Below are positions 30,779 through 41,928 of a stretch of 64,000 nucleotides of DNA, piece after piece. Location: assembly GCF_011320095.1 (NCBI RefSeq), contig NZ_JAANOY010000001.1:124001-188000 (forward strand), in the 5' to 3' direction. The first letter of the stretch is position 1; every line of letters begins with the position of its first letter. Source of the stretch: Cognatiluteimonas telluris. Lineage in GTDB: Bacteria; Pseudomonadota; Gammaproteobacteria; Xanthomonadales; Xanthomonadaceae. The position numbers and the translations under genes are program-made. The notes beneath the pieces are model-generated. The model searched no databases, was not told the origin of the DNA, and saw nothing but the letters and a program-made list of their open reading frames with translations.

Positions 30779-31558
30779 ATGAGCCGTCTCCTTCCCCTCG
30801 CCGCGCTGTTGCCGCTGGCATTGCTCGCGGCGCCGCGACCACTCCCGGCCCAGCAGCTGGCACCCGTGGTGCCGGCGACGGCGGAGATGTCGACGCTGCC
30901 GGTACCGCCACTGCAACCGTTCAGCGCCACCTACCAGGTCTTCCATGATGGCCATGAGCTGGGACAGGCGACGCTGCAGCTGACGCATGTCGACGGCGCG
31001 CGCTGGCGCATCGACCTGGGCATGCAGGGCCGCGGACTGGCGCGCCTGACCGGGTTGAACCTGCAGCAGAGCACGCTGTTCGACACCGACGGCCACGCTT
31101 ACCGGCCGCTGGCGCAAAGCACGGTCAAGCGCGCCTTTTTCTCCAGCCGCAAGACCGTGGGCGTGTACGACTGGACGCGCGGCACGGCGACCTGGACCGG
31201 CGACGTCAAGCCCGGTCACGCCGGCCCCGTCGCGTTGCGCGATGGCGACATGAGCGGCCTGCTGATCGACCTGGCCGTGATCCGCGATGCGGCGCCGGGG
31301 CGCGTGCTCGACTATCGCTTCGTCGACGACGGCCGCGTGCGCGACCATCACTGGATCGTCGCACCGCAGACCGAAACCATGGCGGCAGGCGACCTGGCTT
31401 ACGACGCCATGCGCGCCAACCGCCTGCAGGACGGCGGCGACGACACCCTGATCTGGGTGGCTGCCGGCGTCCCCACGCCGATCCGCATCCTGCAACGCGA
31501 GGACGGTGCCGACAGCACCGACCTGCGCTTGATCCAATACCAAGGAGTCGCCCGATGA
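30779..31558 (+). CDS. DUF3108 exported protein, first copy
   Basis: The 259-residue protein has a signal peptide (ending near PLPAQQ) and a DUF3108 beta-barrel-like domain from about residue 50 (FSATYQVFHDGHELGQATLQL). Members often follow purMN in Xanthomonadaceae; the function is unknown. ATG 30779 lies just after purN. Its stop overlaps the second DUF3108 start as ATGA. The two copies share blocks such as TYDW/VYDW followed by SGDVKP/TGDVKPGHAGPVAL. Confidence 0.85.
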   Translation: MSRLLPLAALLPLALLAAPRPLPAQQLAPVVPATAEMSTLPVPPLQPFSATYQVFHDGHELGQATLQLTHVDGARWRIDLGMQGRGLARLTGLNLQQSTLFDTDGHAYRPLAQSTVKRAFFSSRKTVGVYDWTRGTATWTGDVKPGHAGPVALRDGDMSGLLIDLAVIRDAAPGRVLDYRFVDDGRVRDHHWIVAPQTETMAAGDLAYDAMRANRLQDGGDDTLIWVAAGVPTPIRILQREDGADSTDLRLIQYQGVAR

Positions 31559-32262
31559 ACCGAGTTCCGTTGTTCCGCGCCGCCGTCGGCCAGCGCCTGG
31601 CACCGCTGCTGCTGGGTGCCTTCGTCCTCGCCGCCAGCGCACCGGCACTGGCGATCAAGCCGTTCACCGCCGACTACCAGGCCAACTACATGGGCCTGCA
31701 GGCGCAGGGCCGGATGACGCTGGCATCGGCGGGCGCCAACCGCTGGAAATACACGCTCGACGTGCACAACGGCCTGGCCAACCTCAGCCAGAGCACGACG
31801 TTCGAGGACAAGGACGGCAAGTGGCGGCCGCTGTCGGGCACCGATTCCTCGATGTTGCTGGTCAAGCACAGCGACAAGAACGCAACCTACGACTGGGCCA
31901 AGGGCGAGGCGCGCTGGAGCGGCGACGTCAAACCCGAACGCAGCGGTCCGGTGGCGCTGCAGGCCGGCGACCTCGATGCGATGCTGGTCAACCTGGCGAT
32001 CGCGCGCGATGTCGCCGCGGGCAAGCCGCTCAACTACCGGATGGTCGACGACGGCCGCGCCAAGCAGATGAGCTACCAGGTCGCCGGCAAGGAAACCATC
32101 ACCATCGCAGGCAAGCCGCAGGAAGCGACCAAGGTCACCCGCACCGACGGCGACAAGCAGACGATGCTATGGGTGGTCGACGGCATTCCGGTGCCGGCGC
32201 GCATCCTGCAGCGCAAGGATGGCAAGGACGAGATGGACCTGAAGCTGACCGCGCTGCACTAG
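31555..32262 (+). CDS. DUF3108 exported protein, second copy
   Basis: This 235-residue paralogue of the preceding gene has a signal peptide (ending SAPALA) and the same domain (FTADYQANYMGLQAQGRMTL, WSGDVKPERSGPVAL, MLWVVDGIPVPARIL). It lacks the longer Pro-rich linker of the first copy. The 4-base overlap suggests both are made in similar amounts and may work as a pair. Function unknown. Confidence 0.86.
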   Translation: MNRVPLFRAAVGQRLAPLLLGAFVLAASAPALAIKPFTADYQANYMGLQAQGRMTLASAGANRWKYTLDVHNGLANLSQSTTFEDKDGKWRPLSGTDSSMLLVKHSDKNATYDWAKGEARWSGDVKPERSGPVALQAGDLDAMLVNLAIARDVAAGKPLNYRMVDDGRAKQMSYQVAGKETITIAGKPQEATKVTRTDGDKQTMLWVVDGIPVPARILQRKDGKDEMDLKLTALH

Positions 32263-32342
32263 CGCGGCGCCCGCTCCCCGCCGCAGCGGCTTGTGTAGCC
32301 GCAGCTTCAGCCGCGCGCTCTCGTGTCGATCGCAAGAGCAGC

Positions 32343-32368
32343 AGCTCGCGGCTGGAGCCGCTCCTGCC
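32343..32368. repeat. Palindromic intergenic repeat, family A
   Basis: A forward copy (AGCTCGCGGCTGGAGCCGCT then CCTGCC) lies between the converging DUF3108 and murA genes. A degenerate hairpin (AGCGGCTTGTGTAGCCGC, about 32285-32302) precedes it. Both may stop transcription in either direction. Confidence 0.65.
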
Positions 32369-32375
32369 AAACGGG

Positions 32376-33905
<1,530 letters not shown>

Positions 33906-33927
33906 CTAGCGGAAAGCCGCGACCCGC

Positions 33928-34935
33928 ATGCCGTCCGAGTCCCTGATTTCGATGCCCAAGGCGGTCGCGTTCGATGTCGCCGAGAGCGGCCGGCGCGTGT
34001 TCGCGGTGGAGATCCAAGGCCTCGAGGCGGTGGCCGCGCGGATCGACGGCGCCTTCACCGCCGCCTGCCAGCTGCTGCTCGCCTGCCACGGCCGCGTGGT
34101 GTGCATCGGCATGGGCAAGTCGGGGCATGTCGCGCGCAAGATCGCCGCGACCTTCGCCTCCACCGGCACCCCCGCCTTCTACGTCCATCCGGGCGAAGCC
34201 GGGCATGGCGACCTGGGCATGATCACCGATGCCGACGTCGTGCTGGCCTTGTCCAATTCCGGCGAGACCGACGAACTGCTGATGCTGCTGCCGGTGCTCA
34301 AGCGCCAGGGCAACCGGCTGATCGCGATGACCGGGCGGCCATCGTCGACGCTGGCGCTGGAGTCGGACGTGCACCTGGATGTCAGCGTGCCCGCCGAAGC
34401 CTGTCCGTTGGCGCTGGCGCCCACCACGAGCACCACCGCCGCGCTGGCGCTGGGCGACGCGCTGGCGGTCGCGCTGCTCGAGGCGCGCGGGTTCACCGCC
34501 GATGATTTCGCCCGCTCGCATCCGGCCGGCGCGCTTGGCCGGCGGTTGTTGCTGCACATCACCGACGTCATGCATTCGGGCGACGATGTCCCGCGCGTGC
34601 GCGCCGATGCGACCCTGAGCCAGGCGCTGGTGGAGATGAGCCGCAAGCGCCTGGGGATGACGGCCGTCGTCGACGACGACAACCGGCTGCTGGGCCTCTA
34701 CACCGACGGCGACCTGCGACGCACGCTCGACGACGCCGCGATCGACCTGCGCCGCACGCGCATCGACGAGGTCATGACCCGGGCGCCGAAAACCATCGGC
34801 TTCGACGCCCTTGCCGTCGAAGCCGCCAAGCTGATGGAAACGCACCAGATCAACGCATTGCTGGTGCTCGATGGCGCCGGCTGCGTGGTCGGCGCGCTCA
34901 ACATTCATGACCTGTTGCGGGCGCGGGTGGTTTAA
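33928..34935 (+). CDS. kdsD: Arabinose-5-phosphate isomerase KdsD
   Basis: KdsD (335 residues) interconverts ribulose-5-phosphate and arabinose-5-phosphate, the first step to Kdo of LPS. The SIS sugar isomerase domain holds GMGKSGHVARKIAATFASTG and LSNSGETDELL; two CBS domains fill the C-terminal half (about 210-335). It begins a long plus-strand block for LPS assembly. kdsC follows after 141 bases. Confidence 0.96.
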   Translation: MPSESLISMPKAVAFDVAESGRRVFAVEIQGLEAVAARIDGAFTAACQLLLACHGRVVCIGMGKSGHVARKIAATFASTGTPAFYVHPGEAGHGDLGMITDADVVLALSNSGETDELLMLLPVLKRQGNRLIAMTGRPSSTLALESDVHLDVSVPAEACPLALAPTTSTTAALALGDALAVALLEARGFTADDFARSHPAGALGRRLLLHITDVMHSGDDVPRVRADATLSQALVEMSRKRLGMTAVVDDDNRLLGLYTDGDLRRTLDDAAIDLRRTRIDEVMTRAPKTIGFDALAVEAAKLMETHQINALLVLDGAGCVVGALNIHDLLRARVV

Positions 34936-35076
34936 GGGCCCGGCCCATGTCGCCCCGCCCGCGAGGGATCGCGGCAGCCCGACATGCCACCGGCCACCGC
35001 CGTCCGCCTGCCTTACCGACAGCATCGGGCCACCCCTCCACGGCCGTGACTTCGCCACCACCCTTCGCGACATTCG

Positions 35077-35667
35077 ATGACCTACTCGCATATTTCCGAC
35101 TATCCCGCCGACGTGCTTGCCCGTGCGGCCGGCGTGCGACTGGTGTGTTTCGACGTCGACGGCACGCTCACCGACGGGCGGCTGCTGTTCGACAGCGAAG
35201 GGCGTGAACTCAAGGCCTTCCACGTCCGCGATGGGCTCGGCCTGGCCTTGCTGCGCCGGCATGGGTTCGAAGTCGCGCTCGTCACCGCCCGCGCCAGCGT
35301 GATCGTCGAGCGCCGGGCGCGGGAACTGGGCGTGCGCGCCTGCACCAAGATCGCCGACAAACTGGCCTGCGTCGGCGGCATCGCCAGCGAGCTCGGCATC
35401 GACATGCCCGCCGTCGCCTTCATGGGCGACGACCTGGTCGACCTTGCCGCATTGCAGGCGGCGGGCCTGTCGGTGGCGCCGGCCGATGCGCACGCATGGG
35501 TACGCGAGCGCGTGCACTGGCGCACCGTCGCCTGCGGTGGCCTCGGCGCCGCGCGCGAACTGTGCGACCTGCTGCTCGCCGCACACGGCAAGGCTGGCGA
35601 CGCCCTGGCACAGTCTCTGGAATCGCAGACACCCTCGGCGCAACTCACCCCTGCGGTGACGCAATGA
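35077..35667 (+). CDS. kdsC: Kdo-8-phosphate phosphatase KdsC
   Basis: KdsC (196 residues) is a HAD phosphatase that makes free Kdo. The catalytic Asp pair is D26 and D28 in FDVDGTLTDG, and the C-terminal GDDLVDLAAL is motif IV. Its length fits a C0-type HAD without a cap domain. The stop overlaps the lptC start. Confidence 0.95.
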   Translation: MTYSHISDYPADVLARAAGVRLVCFDVDGTLTDGRLLFDSEGRELKAFHVRDGLGLALLRRHGFEVALVTARASVIVERRARELGVRACTKIADKLACVGGIASELGIDMPAVAFMGDDLVDLAALQAAGLSVAPADAHAWVRERVHWRTVACGGLGAARELCDLLLAAHGKAGDALAQSLESQTPSAQLTPAVTQ

Positions 35668-36221
35668 ACTGGCGTGCCGTCGCCACCGTGTTGCTGCTGG
35701 CCGGCGCGCTGGTCAGCGGCTGGGCGGTGCTGCACCAGCGGCCCAAGGCGCCCACCCAGGGGGCGGGCACCGGCCTGTCTGATTACGTCCTGCGGGACTT
35801 CGAGTTGATCTCGCTGGACGACCATGGGAAGGAGGCGTTCACCCTACGCGCGCCGATGCTGCAGCAGACCCCGGGCGCCAGGACCATGGACCTGACGACG
35901 CCGCTGTTCCTGCTCCCCAACGAGAGCGGCCACTACTGGCATGTGAAATCGAACAAGGGTTGGGTAAGCGCCAATCGTGACCAGATCCGCCTGACGGGCA
36001 ACGTGCGGACGCTCAGTCCATCGGAGGAGCCCAGCCGGATCGCGATGAAGACCTCGCAGCTGAACGTTTTCCCCAACTCCCGCAAGGCAGCCACCCGCGC
36101 GTTTGTGACCGTGACCCAGCCCGGCCTTACAATGCATGCTCGTGGCATGCAGGTCGACTTCGGCACGCGACGCTACCAACTCATGTCCCAGGTACGCTCC
36201 CACTATGTCCCGCCTCGCTAA
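35664..36221 (+). CDS. lptC: LPS export protein LptC
   Basis: LptC (185 residues) is a bitopic inner-membrane protein that passes LPS from LptBFG to LptA. It has one N-terminal segment (VATVLLLAGALVSGWAVL, about 6-23) and a periplasmic beta-jellyroll. ATG 35664 overlaps kdsC by 4 bases. The 3' end overlaps the lptA start by 17 bases. Confidence 0.9.
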   Translation: MNWRAVATVLLLAGALVSGWAVLHQRPKAPTQGAGTGLSDYVLRDFELISLDDHGKEAFTLRAPMLQQTPGARTMDLTTPLFLLPNESGHYWHVKSNKGWVSANRDQIRLTGNVRTLSPSEEPSRIAMKTSQLNVFPNSRKAATRAFVTVTQPGLTMHARGMQVDFGTRRYQLMSQVRSHYVPPR

Positions 36222-36804
36222 ATCGACGATGCTCCTGCTGGGATTGCTGGCCTTCGGCGCGGCATGGGCCCGGACCTCGGACCGCAACCAGCCGATGAAC
36301 ATCGAATCCGGCCACCAGAGCGGGACGTTCCAGAGTGACAGCGTGTCGTTGCTGACGGGTGGTGTCGAGATCACGCAGGGCACGTTGCACATCACGTCCG
36401 CGACGGCCGAGATCACGATGCACGACGACGAGATTGCACGTGCCGTCTTCAAGGGCAATCCGGTCGTGCTGAACCAGCAGATGGACGACGGTACGCCGAT
36501 GACGGCGCGTGCGGGCAACGTCGACTACAACCTGCACAACGAGGTCGTGGTCTTCACCGGCAATGTCGAATTGCAGCAGCCACGCGGGTCGATGAGCGGC
36601 GAGCGGGTCGTCTACAACCTCAAGACGGGTGCGATCGAAAGCGGCGGCGAAGGCAACGGCCGGGTCAAAATGCGGATCATGCCCAAGCACCCGGCGTCGC
36701 CGCCCGCAGCCGCGACTCCGGCGACCGGAACGGCTCCGGAATCCACTCCGGGGGCCGGGGCGACCCCCCCCGCGGCGCCCACCTCGACGCCGACCACGCC
36801 CTGA
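36205..36804 (+). CDS. lptA: LPS transport periplasmic bridge LptA
   Basis: LptA (199 residues) is the periplasmic jellyroll that polymerises into the LPS bridge. The signal peptide ends near GAAWARTS; core strands include [17 protein letters not shown] and [17 protein letters not shown]. The C-terminal 45 residues are a Pro/Ala/Thr-rich tail. That tail contains a C8 tract at 36764-36771 in which -1 slippage would put the frame in phase with lptB. The stop overlaps lptB as TGATG. Confidence 0.92.
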   Translation: MSRLAKSTMLLLGLLAFGAAWARTSDRNQPMNIESGHQSGTFQSDSVSLLTGGVEITQGTLHITSATAEITMHDDEIARAVFKGNPVVLNQQMDDGTPMTARAGNVDYNLHNEVVVFTGNVELQQPRGSMSGERVVYNLKTGAIESGGEGNGRVKMRIMPKHPASPPAAATPATGTAPESTPGAGATPPAAPTSTPTTP

Positions 36805-37523
36805 TGCTGGTCGCCGAAGGACTGCGCAAGCGCTATCGCGCGCGCGAAGTCGTCCATGATTTCGGATTGACCCTGGACGCCGGCGAGGTGGTCGGGCTGC
36901 TTGGCCCCAACGGCGCCGGCAAGACCACCTGCTTCTACATGATCGTCGGCCTGGTGCCGGCGGACGCCGGGCGCATCGTGCTCGACGGCCGGGACATCAC
37001 CGCCGAGCCGATGTATACCCGCGCCAAGCTCGGGGTCGGCTACCTGCCGCAGGAACCCTCGGTGTTCCGCAAGCTCAGCGTCGCGGACAACCTGCGCCTG
37101 GTCCTGGAACTGCGCCCGGACCTGGATCGTGCCGGCCGCGAGCGCGAACTCCAGAGCCTGATGGAGGAATTGCAGGTCGCGCACGTGGCCGACCAGAGCG
37201 GCGCCAGCCTCTCCGGCGGCGAACGGCGCCGGGTGGAGATCGCCCGCGCGCTGGCGGCCAAGCCGCGGCTGATGCTGCTGGACGAGCCGTTCGCCGGTGT
37301 CGACCCGATCTCGGTAGGGGAAATCCAGCGCATCGTCCGTCACCTGAAGAACCGCGGCATCGGTGTATTGATCACCGACCACAACGTCCGCGAGACCTTG
37401 GGCATTTGCGACCGCGCGTATATCCTCAGCGAGGGTGGCGTGCTCGCGCAGGGGGCTCCGGACGCGCTGCTGGCCAATCCTGACGTGCGACGCGTCTACC
37501 TGGGCGAATCCTTCCGTCTGTAG
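36804..37523 (+). CDS. lptB: LPS export ABC ATPase LptB
   Basis: LptB (239 residues) powers LPS extraction with LptF and LptG, which are not in the window. Walker A is [12 protein letters not shown], the signature [15 protein letters not shown], Walker [14 protein letters not shown], and the H-loop TDHNVRETL. It overlaps lptA by 1 base. rpoN follows after 72 bases, the conserved order in gammaproteobacteria. Confidence 0.97.
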   Translation: MLVAEGLRKRYRAREVVHDFGLTLDAGEVVGLLGPNGAGKTTCFYMIVGLVPADAGRIVLDGRDITAEPMYTRAKLGVGYLPQEPSVFRKLSVADNLRLVLELRPDLDRAGRERELQSLMEELQVAHVADQSGASLSGGERRRVEIARALAAKPRLMLLDEPFAGVDPISVGEIQRIVRHLKNRGIGVLITDHNVRETLGICDRAYILSEGGVLAQGAPDALLANPDVRRVYLGESFRL

Positions 37524-37595
37524 TTCCCGGTGCGCCGGGGGCCCAGCGACCGGCCAGAGCGCATCGCCGTCCGAACCCTGGACGCGTCCTCCGGT

Positions 37596-39017
37596 ATGAA
37601 GCCCCGTCTGACGACATCGCTAGGCCAGCAGCTGGTGCTGACACCACAGCTGCGCCAGGCGATCCACCTGCTGCAGCTGTCGGCGCTGGAACTGGAGGCC
37701 GAATTGGCCGAAGCCGTGGAGTCCAACCCACTGCTGGACTGGGCCGAACCCGGGGAGCTGCGCACGACCGAAGCTGGCGCCGGGGACGCCCCGGGTACCG
37801 CTGGCGGCGATGACGACGCGCCGCCGCCGGACGACGTGGCGCCCTGGACCGGCGGCGACGAGCCCTGGCAGCAACGGATTGGCCATTCCGACGATGACGA
37901 CGATGGCGATGCCGCCGACCGGGTCGCCGAACCGCAGTCGCTGCGCGACCACCTTCAGTGGCAATTGCACCTGACCCACCTGTCCGCGCGCGACCGTCGC
38001 ATCGGTGCCGCGCTCATCGACGCCATCGACGACGACGGCTACCTGCGCGAGTCGCTGCAGGCGCTGTGCGAGGCGGTCCGTCCCGACCTGGTCGTAAGCG
38101 AAGACGAGATGCTCGCGGTCCTGCGCCAGTTGCAGGGATTCGATCCGGCCGGAGTCGGCGCGCGTGACCTCGGCGAGTGCCTGCTTCTGCAACTGGCGCC
38201 ATTGCCGGACGACACCCCGGGCAAGCCGCTGGCACTGCGCATCGCCGCTGGCCCGATCGACCGGCTGCCGAAAATCGGCATCGACGGCGTCGCCGGCGAG
38301 TTGCACTGCACGCTCTGCGAAGCCGATACCGCGCTGCGACTGCTGCGCTCGCTCGATCCACGCCCGGGCGCCCAGATCGGCAGCCTGCCGGCCGATACCT
38401 ACATCACGCCGGACTGCGTCATCTGGCGGCGGCAGGGCGTCTGGCGCGTCGGACTGGCCTCGGGGCGCGCGCCACGCCTGACCATCCATCGCGGCTACGA
38501 GCAGATGATCGGCCACGCCGGGGCCAGCGACGGCTACCTGCGTGGTCGCCTGCAGGAGGCGCGCTGGCTGCTGCGCAACATCGAGGCCCGCGGTGAAACC
38601 CTGCTCAAGGTGGTGCGCTGCCTGGTCAGGCAGCAATCCGGCTTCCTCGAGTTCGGAGCCCAGGCGCTGCGTCCGTTGACCCTGCGCGAAGTGGCGGCGG
38701 AGGTCGGGTTGCACGAATCGACGGTGTCGCGCGCGATCGCGCGTAAATACGTGCGTACCCCGCGTGGCACGGTGGCGTTGCGCAGTTTCTTCGCCTCCGG
38801 GATCGACACCGACGGCGGCGGGGAGGCCTCCAGCATCGCCATCCAGAGCATGATCCGGCGCCTGGTCGAAGCCGAGAACCCCCGAAAGCCCCTGTCCGAT
38901 GCCCTCCTGTCGGAAGCGCTCAAGGCCGCCGGGGTCCCGGTGGCGCGGCGCACGGTCGCCAAATACCGCGAGGCAATGGGGATCGTGTCCTCGCAGGAGC
39001 GCGTTCGGATCGGCTGA
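37596..39017 (+). CDS. rpoN: RNA polymerase sigma-54 factor RpoN
   Basis: RpoN (473 residues) directs transcription from -24/-12 promoters with enhancer-binding proteins. Region I starts with LGQQLVLTPQLRQAIHLLQL, region II is strongly acidic (SDDDDDGDAAD), an HTH lies in LREVAAEVGLHESTVSRAI, and the RpoN box ARRTVAKYRE is intact near the C-terminus. ATG 37596 is chosen as the start of region I; the upstream frame to 37530 lacks support. Confidence 0.97.
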   Translation: MKPRLTTSLGQQLVLTPQLRQAIHLLQLSALELEAELAEAVESNPLLDWAEPGELRTTEAGAGDAPGTAGGDDDAPPPDDVAPWTGGDEPWQQRIGHSDDDDDGDAADRVAEPQSLRDHLQWQLHLTHLSARDRRIGAALIDAIDDDGYLRESLQALCEAVRPDLVVSEDEMLAVLRQLQGFDPAGVGARDLGECLLLQLAPLPDDTPGKPLALRIAAGPIDRLPKIGIDGVAGELHCTLCEADTALRLLRSLDPRPGAQIGSLPADTYITPDCVIWRRQGVWRVGLASGRAPRLTIHRGYEQMIGHAGASDGYLRGRLQEARWLLRNIEARGETLLKVVRCLVRQQSGFLEFGAQALRPLTLREVAAEVGLHESTVSRAIARKYVRTPRGTVALRSFFASGIDTDGGGEASSIAIQSMIRRLVEAENPRKPLSDALLSEALKAAGVPVARRTVAKYREAMGIVSSQERVRIG

Positions 39018-39110
39018 ACGGCGTACGGCTCATGCCGCCCCACGCCGTCCCGGGGTAGTCTGTGGCCGTGGCCTGTCGAAAGCGACGCGGCCACGGTCCA
39101 CCCACCGTTC

Positions 39111-39117
39111 AAGGAGG
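39111..39117 (+). promoter_or_regulatory. Perfect Shine-Dalgarno for hpf
   Basis: AAGGAGG lies 6 bases before ATG 39124 and fixes that start over earlier in-frame codons. Most other genes here have weak or no such site, so hpf is probably translated strongly. Confidence 0.8.
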
Positions 39118-39123
39118 TTGCCG

Positions 39124-39450
39124 ATGCGCATCGAGACCCACGGCCAGCAGATCGACGTCACCCCGGCGCTGCACGAATACGTGCAGAGCAAGCTGGCCCG
39201 GCTGGAGCGGCATTTCGACCAGCCCATCGACGCCCGTGTCATCCTGGGCGTGGAAAAGACCGACCAGCGCGCCGAGTGCACGGTCAACTTTGCCGGCCGC
39301 ACGCTGCACGCGGACGCCAGCGGCGTCGACGTGTACGCGGCGATCGACCTGCTGGCCGACAAGCTCGACCGCCTGCTTGGCAAGCACAAGGAAAAGCTCG
39401 TCGACCACCACCGCGGCGAAAGCCCCGCCCGCAGCGGCGATTTCGCCTGA
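39124..39450 (+). CDS. hpf: Ribosome hibernation promoting factor HPF (short form)
   Basis: This 108-residue protein is the short HPF/YfiA type that binds the 30S subunit and favours ribosome dimers in stationary phase. The fold is seen in IETHGQQIDVTPALHEYVQSKLARLERHF and DVYAAIDLLADKLDRLLGKHKEK. It lies between rpoN and ptsN, the conserved order. The start is fixed by a perfect ribosome-binding site. Confidence 0.95.
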   Translation: MRIETHGQQIDVTPALHEYVQSKLARLERHFDQPIDARVILGVEKTDQRAECTVNFAGRTLHADASGVDVYAAIDLLADKLDRLLGKHKEKLVDHHRGESPARSGDFA

Positions 39451-39472
39451 GTTGCCCGGGACCCTGCCCGCG

Positions 39473-39928
39473 ATGTCCCTGTCCGAAGTGCTAGCGCCCG
39501 ACCGCATCGTGGTGCTGACCGATGCCGGCAGTCGCGATGGCGTGCTCGACGCCGCCGCGCGCCTGCTGGCTGGACCGGCCGGCGATGGGCCGGCCGGCAC
39601 GATCGCCGAGGGCCTGCGCCAGCGGGAACGCATGGGCAGCACCGCGATCGGCCATGGCGTGGCGATCCCGCATGGGCGCATCGCCGGGATCACCCGGACG
39701 CGCGCGGCATTCCTGCGCCTGCAACCGCCGATCGATTTCACCGCGGCCGACGGCGCGCCCGTCGACCTGGTGCTCGCCATGGCCGCGCCGGAGCATTTCA
39801 CCCAGCAACACCTGCAATTGCTGTCGCAGGTGGCCGAACGCTTCGCCGACCCGGAATTCCGCGCGGCGCTTCGCGACGCGCCGGATGTCCTGGCGTTGCG
39901 CGGCGTGCTGGGCGCCGGGATTCCATGA
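39473..39928 (+). CDS. ptsN: Nitrogen-regulatory PTS component EIIA-Ntr
   Basis: PtsN (151 residues) is the terminal phosphoacceptor of the PTS-Ntr, which in other bacteria controls potassium transport and stress responses. The phosphorylated His is H67 in [12 protein letters not shown]. The domain is complete. It lies 22 bases after hpf; a TTG at 39451 could extend it slightly. No sugar-specific EIIB or EIIC domain is attached. Confidence 0.94.
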   Translation: MSLSEVLAPDRIVVLTDAGSRDGVLDAAARLLAGPAGDGPAGTIAEGLRQRERMGSTAIGHGVAIPHGRIAGITRTRAAFLRLQPPIDFTAADGAPVDLVLAMAAPEHFTQQHLQLLSQVAERFADPEFRAALRDAPDVLALRGVLGAGIP

Positions 39929-40019
39929 TGGCGCGCGGCCTGCGATTTGCGCCGGGCCCCGCGGCAGGCTGGCCTGGCCTGGCGATACCGCACGAATCCG
40001 CGACCACCCCGCTGCCCGC

Positions 40020-40982
40020 ATGACGTCCAAGATCAGCGCCCGCGAATTGTTCGAACAGCAGCGCGAACGCCTCGGCCTGCGTTGGCTGGCCGGGCTCAAT
40101 GGCGCATGCCGCGTGCTGGAGTCGGTCGACACGGTCGCCCGGCGGCCATCGCTGGCCGGCTACCTCAACGCGATCTATCCCAACAAGGTGCAGATCCTGG
40201 GCAGCGAGGAACTCACCTGGCTCGACGGCCTGGATTCGCGCCAGCGCTGGGAGACGATCGCCAAGATCGTGGGCTTCGCGCCGCTGGCGCTGGTGATCAG
40301 CAAGGACCAGCCCTGCCCGGAGGACCTGCGCCTGGCCGCCGAGGAATTCGGCACGCCGCTGTGGACGTCGCCCAAGCGCGGCCACGAGCTGCTCAACCAC
40401 CTGCAATACCACCTGGCACGCACACTGGCGCCGCGGGTGACGTTGCATGGCGTGTTCATGGAGATCTATTCGATCGGCGTGCTGATCACCGGCGAATCGG
40501 GCTCGGGCAAGAGCGAGCTCGCGCTCGAGCTGATCACGCGTGGCCACCGGCTGGTCGCCGACGACGCACCCGAGTTCACCCAGATCGCACCCGACGTGCT
40601 CGACGGCACCAGTCCGGAAATGCTGCAGGACATGCTGGAAGTGCGCGGCCTGGGCGTGCTCGACATCCGCCAGATGTTCGGCGACACCGCGGTGAAGAAG
40701 AACAAGTACCTGCGCCTGATCGTGCACCTGACCCAGCCGAACCAAGGCTCGACCGAAACCGCCCGGTCCACCGGCGGGCTGGAGCGCATCACCGGCGACA
40801 TCGGCGCGCGCCGCGTGCTCGACCTCGACGTTCCCATGATCACCTTGCCGGTGATGCCGGGCCGCAACCTCGCGGTATTGACCGAAGCCGCCGCGCGCGG
40901 GCACATCCTGCGCGCCAAGGGTGTCGATCCGGCCGCTGCATTCATGGCCCGCCACAGCCATTTCCTCGAACGCTCCTCCTGA
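40020..40982 (+). CDS. hprK: HPr kinase/phosphorylase HprK
   Basis: HprK (320 residues) phosphorylates and dephosphorylates the regulatory Ser of HPr. Walker A is GESGSGKS (158-165), and the family signature [11 protein letters not shown] is at 206-216. HprK is common in Firmicutes and rare in enteric bacteria, but present in Xanthomonadaceae and some other proteobacteria. Here it stands between ptsN and rapZ and has its HPr target encoded downstream. Confidence 0.95.
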   Translation: MTSKISARELFEQQRERLGLRWLAGLNGACRVLESVDTVARRPSLAGYLNAIYPNKVQILGSEELTWLDGLDSRQRWETIAKIVGFAPLALVISKDQPCPEDLRLAAEEFGTPLWTSPKRGHELLNHLQYHLARTLAPRVTLHGVFMEIYSIGVLITGESGSGKSELALELITRGHRLVADDAPEFTQIAPDVLDGTSPEMLQDMLEVRGLGVLDIRQMFGDTAVKKNKYLRLIVHLTQPNQGSTETARSTGGLERITGDIGARRVLDLDVPMITLPVMPGRNLAVLTEAAARGHILRAKGVDPAAAFMARHSHFLERSS

Positions 40983-40987
40983 CCGGC

Positions 40988-41863
40988 ATGCAGCCGCCCA
41001 CCGCCCCCTCCCTGATCATCGTCAGCGGCATGTCCGGCTCGGGCAAGTCGGTCGCGCTCAACACCTTCGAAGACCTTGGCTTCTACTGCGTCGACAACCT
41101 GCCCGCGGAACTGCTGCCCGAATTCGTGCGCAGCGTCGCGCGCGACGATGGCGCGCCAGGCAAGCTCGCCGTCGGCATCGACGTGCGCAACCGGCATACC
41201 GACCTGTCCAACATCCCGGAGTGGCTGTCGGCGGTCGGGGCGCTGGGCCTTGACCCGAAGCTCGTCTTCTTCGACACCACCGAGACGGTGCTGCTCAAGC
41301 GCTACGCCGACACGCGTCGGCGGCATCCGCTGAGCCACCTCGGGCTTGCGCTCGCCGACGCGATCTCGCTGGAGCGCCAGGTGCTCAAGCCATTGCGGCA
41401 GATCGCCGACATCGTGATCGACACCAGCCAGCTCAACGTCCACCAGATGCGACGCCAGGTAATCACCGATTTCGGCCTGGCGACCGAGGATTCACTGTCG
41501 CTGCTGTTCGAATCCTTCGCTTACAAGCGCGGGGTGCCGGCGGACGCGGATTTCGTCTTCGATGCACGGGTGCTGCCCAACCCACACTGGAATCCGGAAC
41601 TGCGGCCGCTGTCCGGACGCGATGAGGCCGTGCGCTGGTACCTGGACAGCCAGGACTTCGTCAACGAGTACGTCAACCAGGTCGAGCAGTTCCTCGACAC
41701 CTGGCTGCCGCGCCTGCGCTCGGACACGCGCAGCTACGTCACCGTCGCCTTCGGCTGCACCGGGGGACGCCACCGCTCGGTGTACCTGGCCGAACGGCTG
41801 GCCCAGCATTGCCGCACCCGCGATTACGGCGAGGTCGCGGTCTACCACCGCGAGCTGGACTGA
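40988..41863 (+). CDS. rapZ: RNase adapter protein RapZ
   Basis: RapZ (291 residues) in E. coli binds small RNAs and directs RNase E to them in control of glucosamine-6-phosphate synthesis. The P-loop is SGMSGSGKS (13-21), and the conserved C-terminal motif is [15 protein letters not shown]. Its role in Xanthomonadaceae is not established. ATG 40988 lies 5 bases after hprK. Confidence 0.95.
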   Translation: MQPPTAPSLIIVSGMSGSGKSVALNTFEDLGFYCVDNLPAELLPEFVRSVARDDGAPGKLAVGIDVRNRHTDLSNIPEWLSAVGALGLDPKLVFFDTTETVLLKRYADTRRRHPLSHLGLALADAISLERQVLKPLRQIADIVIDTSQLNVHQMRRQVITDFGLATEDSLSLLFESFAYKRGVPADADFVFDARVLPNPHWNPELRPLSGRDEAVRWYLDSQDFVNEYVNQVEQFLDTWLPRLRSDTRSYVTVAFGCTGGRHRSVYLAERLAQHCRTRDYGEVAVYHRELD

Positions 41864-41928
41864 GCGACGAGGGTGCCGACGCGACCACGGTGCTTCCGGT
41901 GCATCGCCGCGCCTGCTAACTTCATGAC

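Noticed and set aside
36804-37523. lptB as a general branched-chain amino acid ABC ATPase (LivF-like)
   Set aside because: The ATPase resembles LivF/LivG, but its overlap with lptA and the lptC-lptA-lptB-rpoN order identify LptB.
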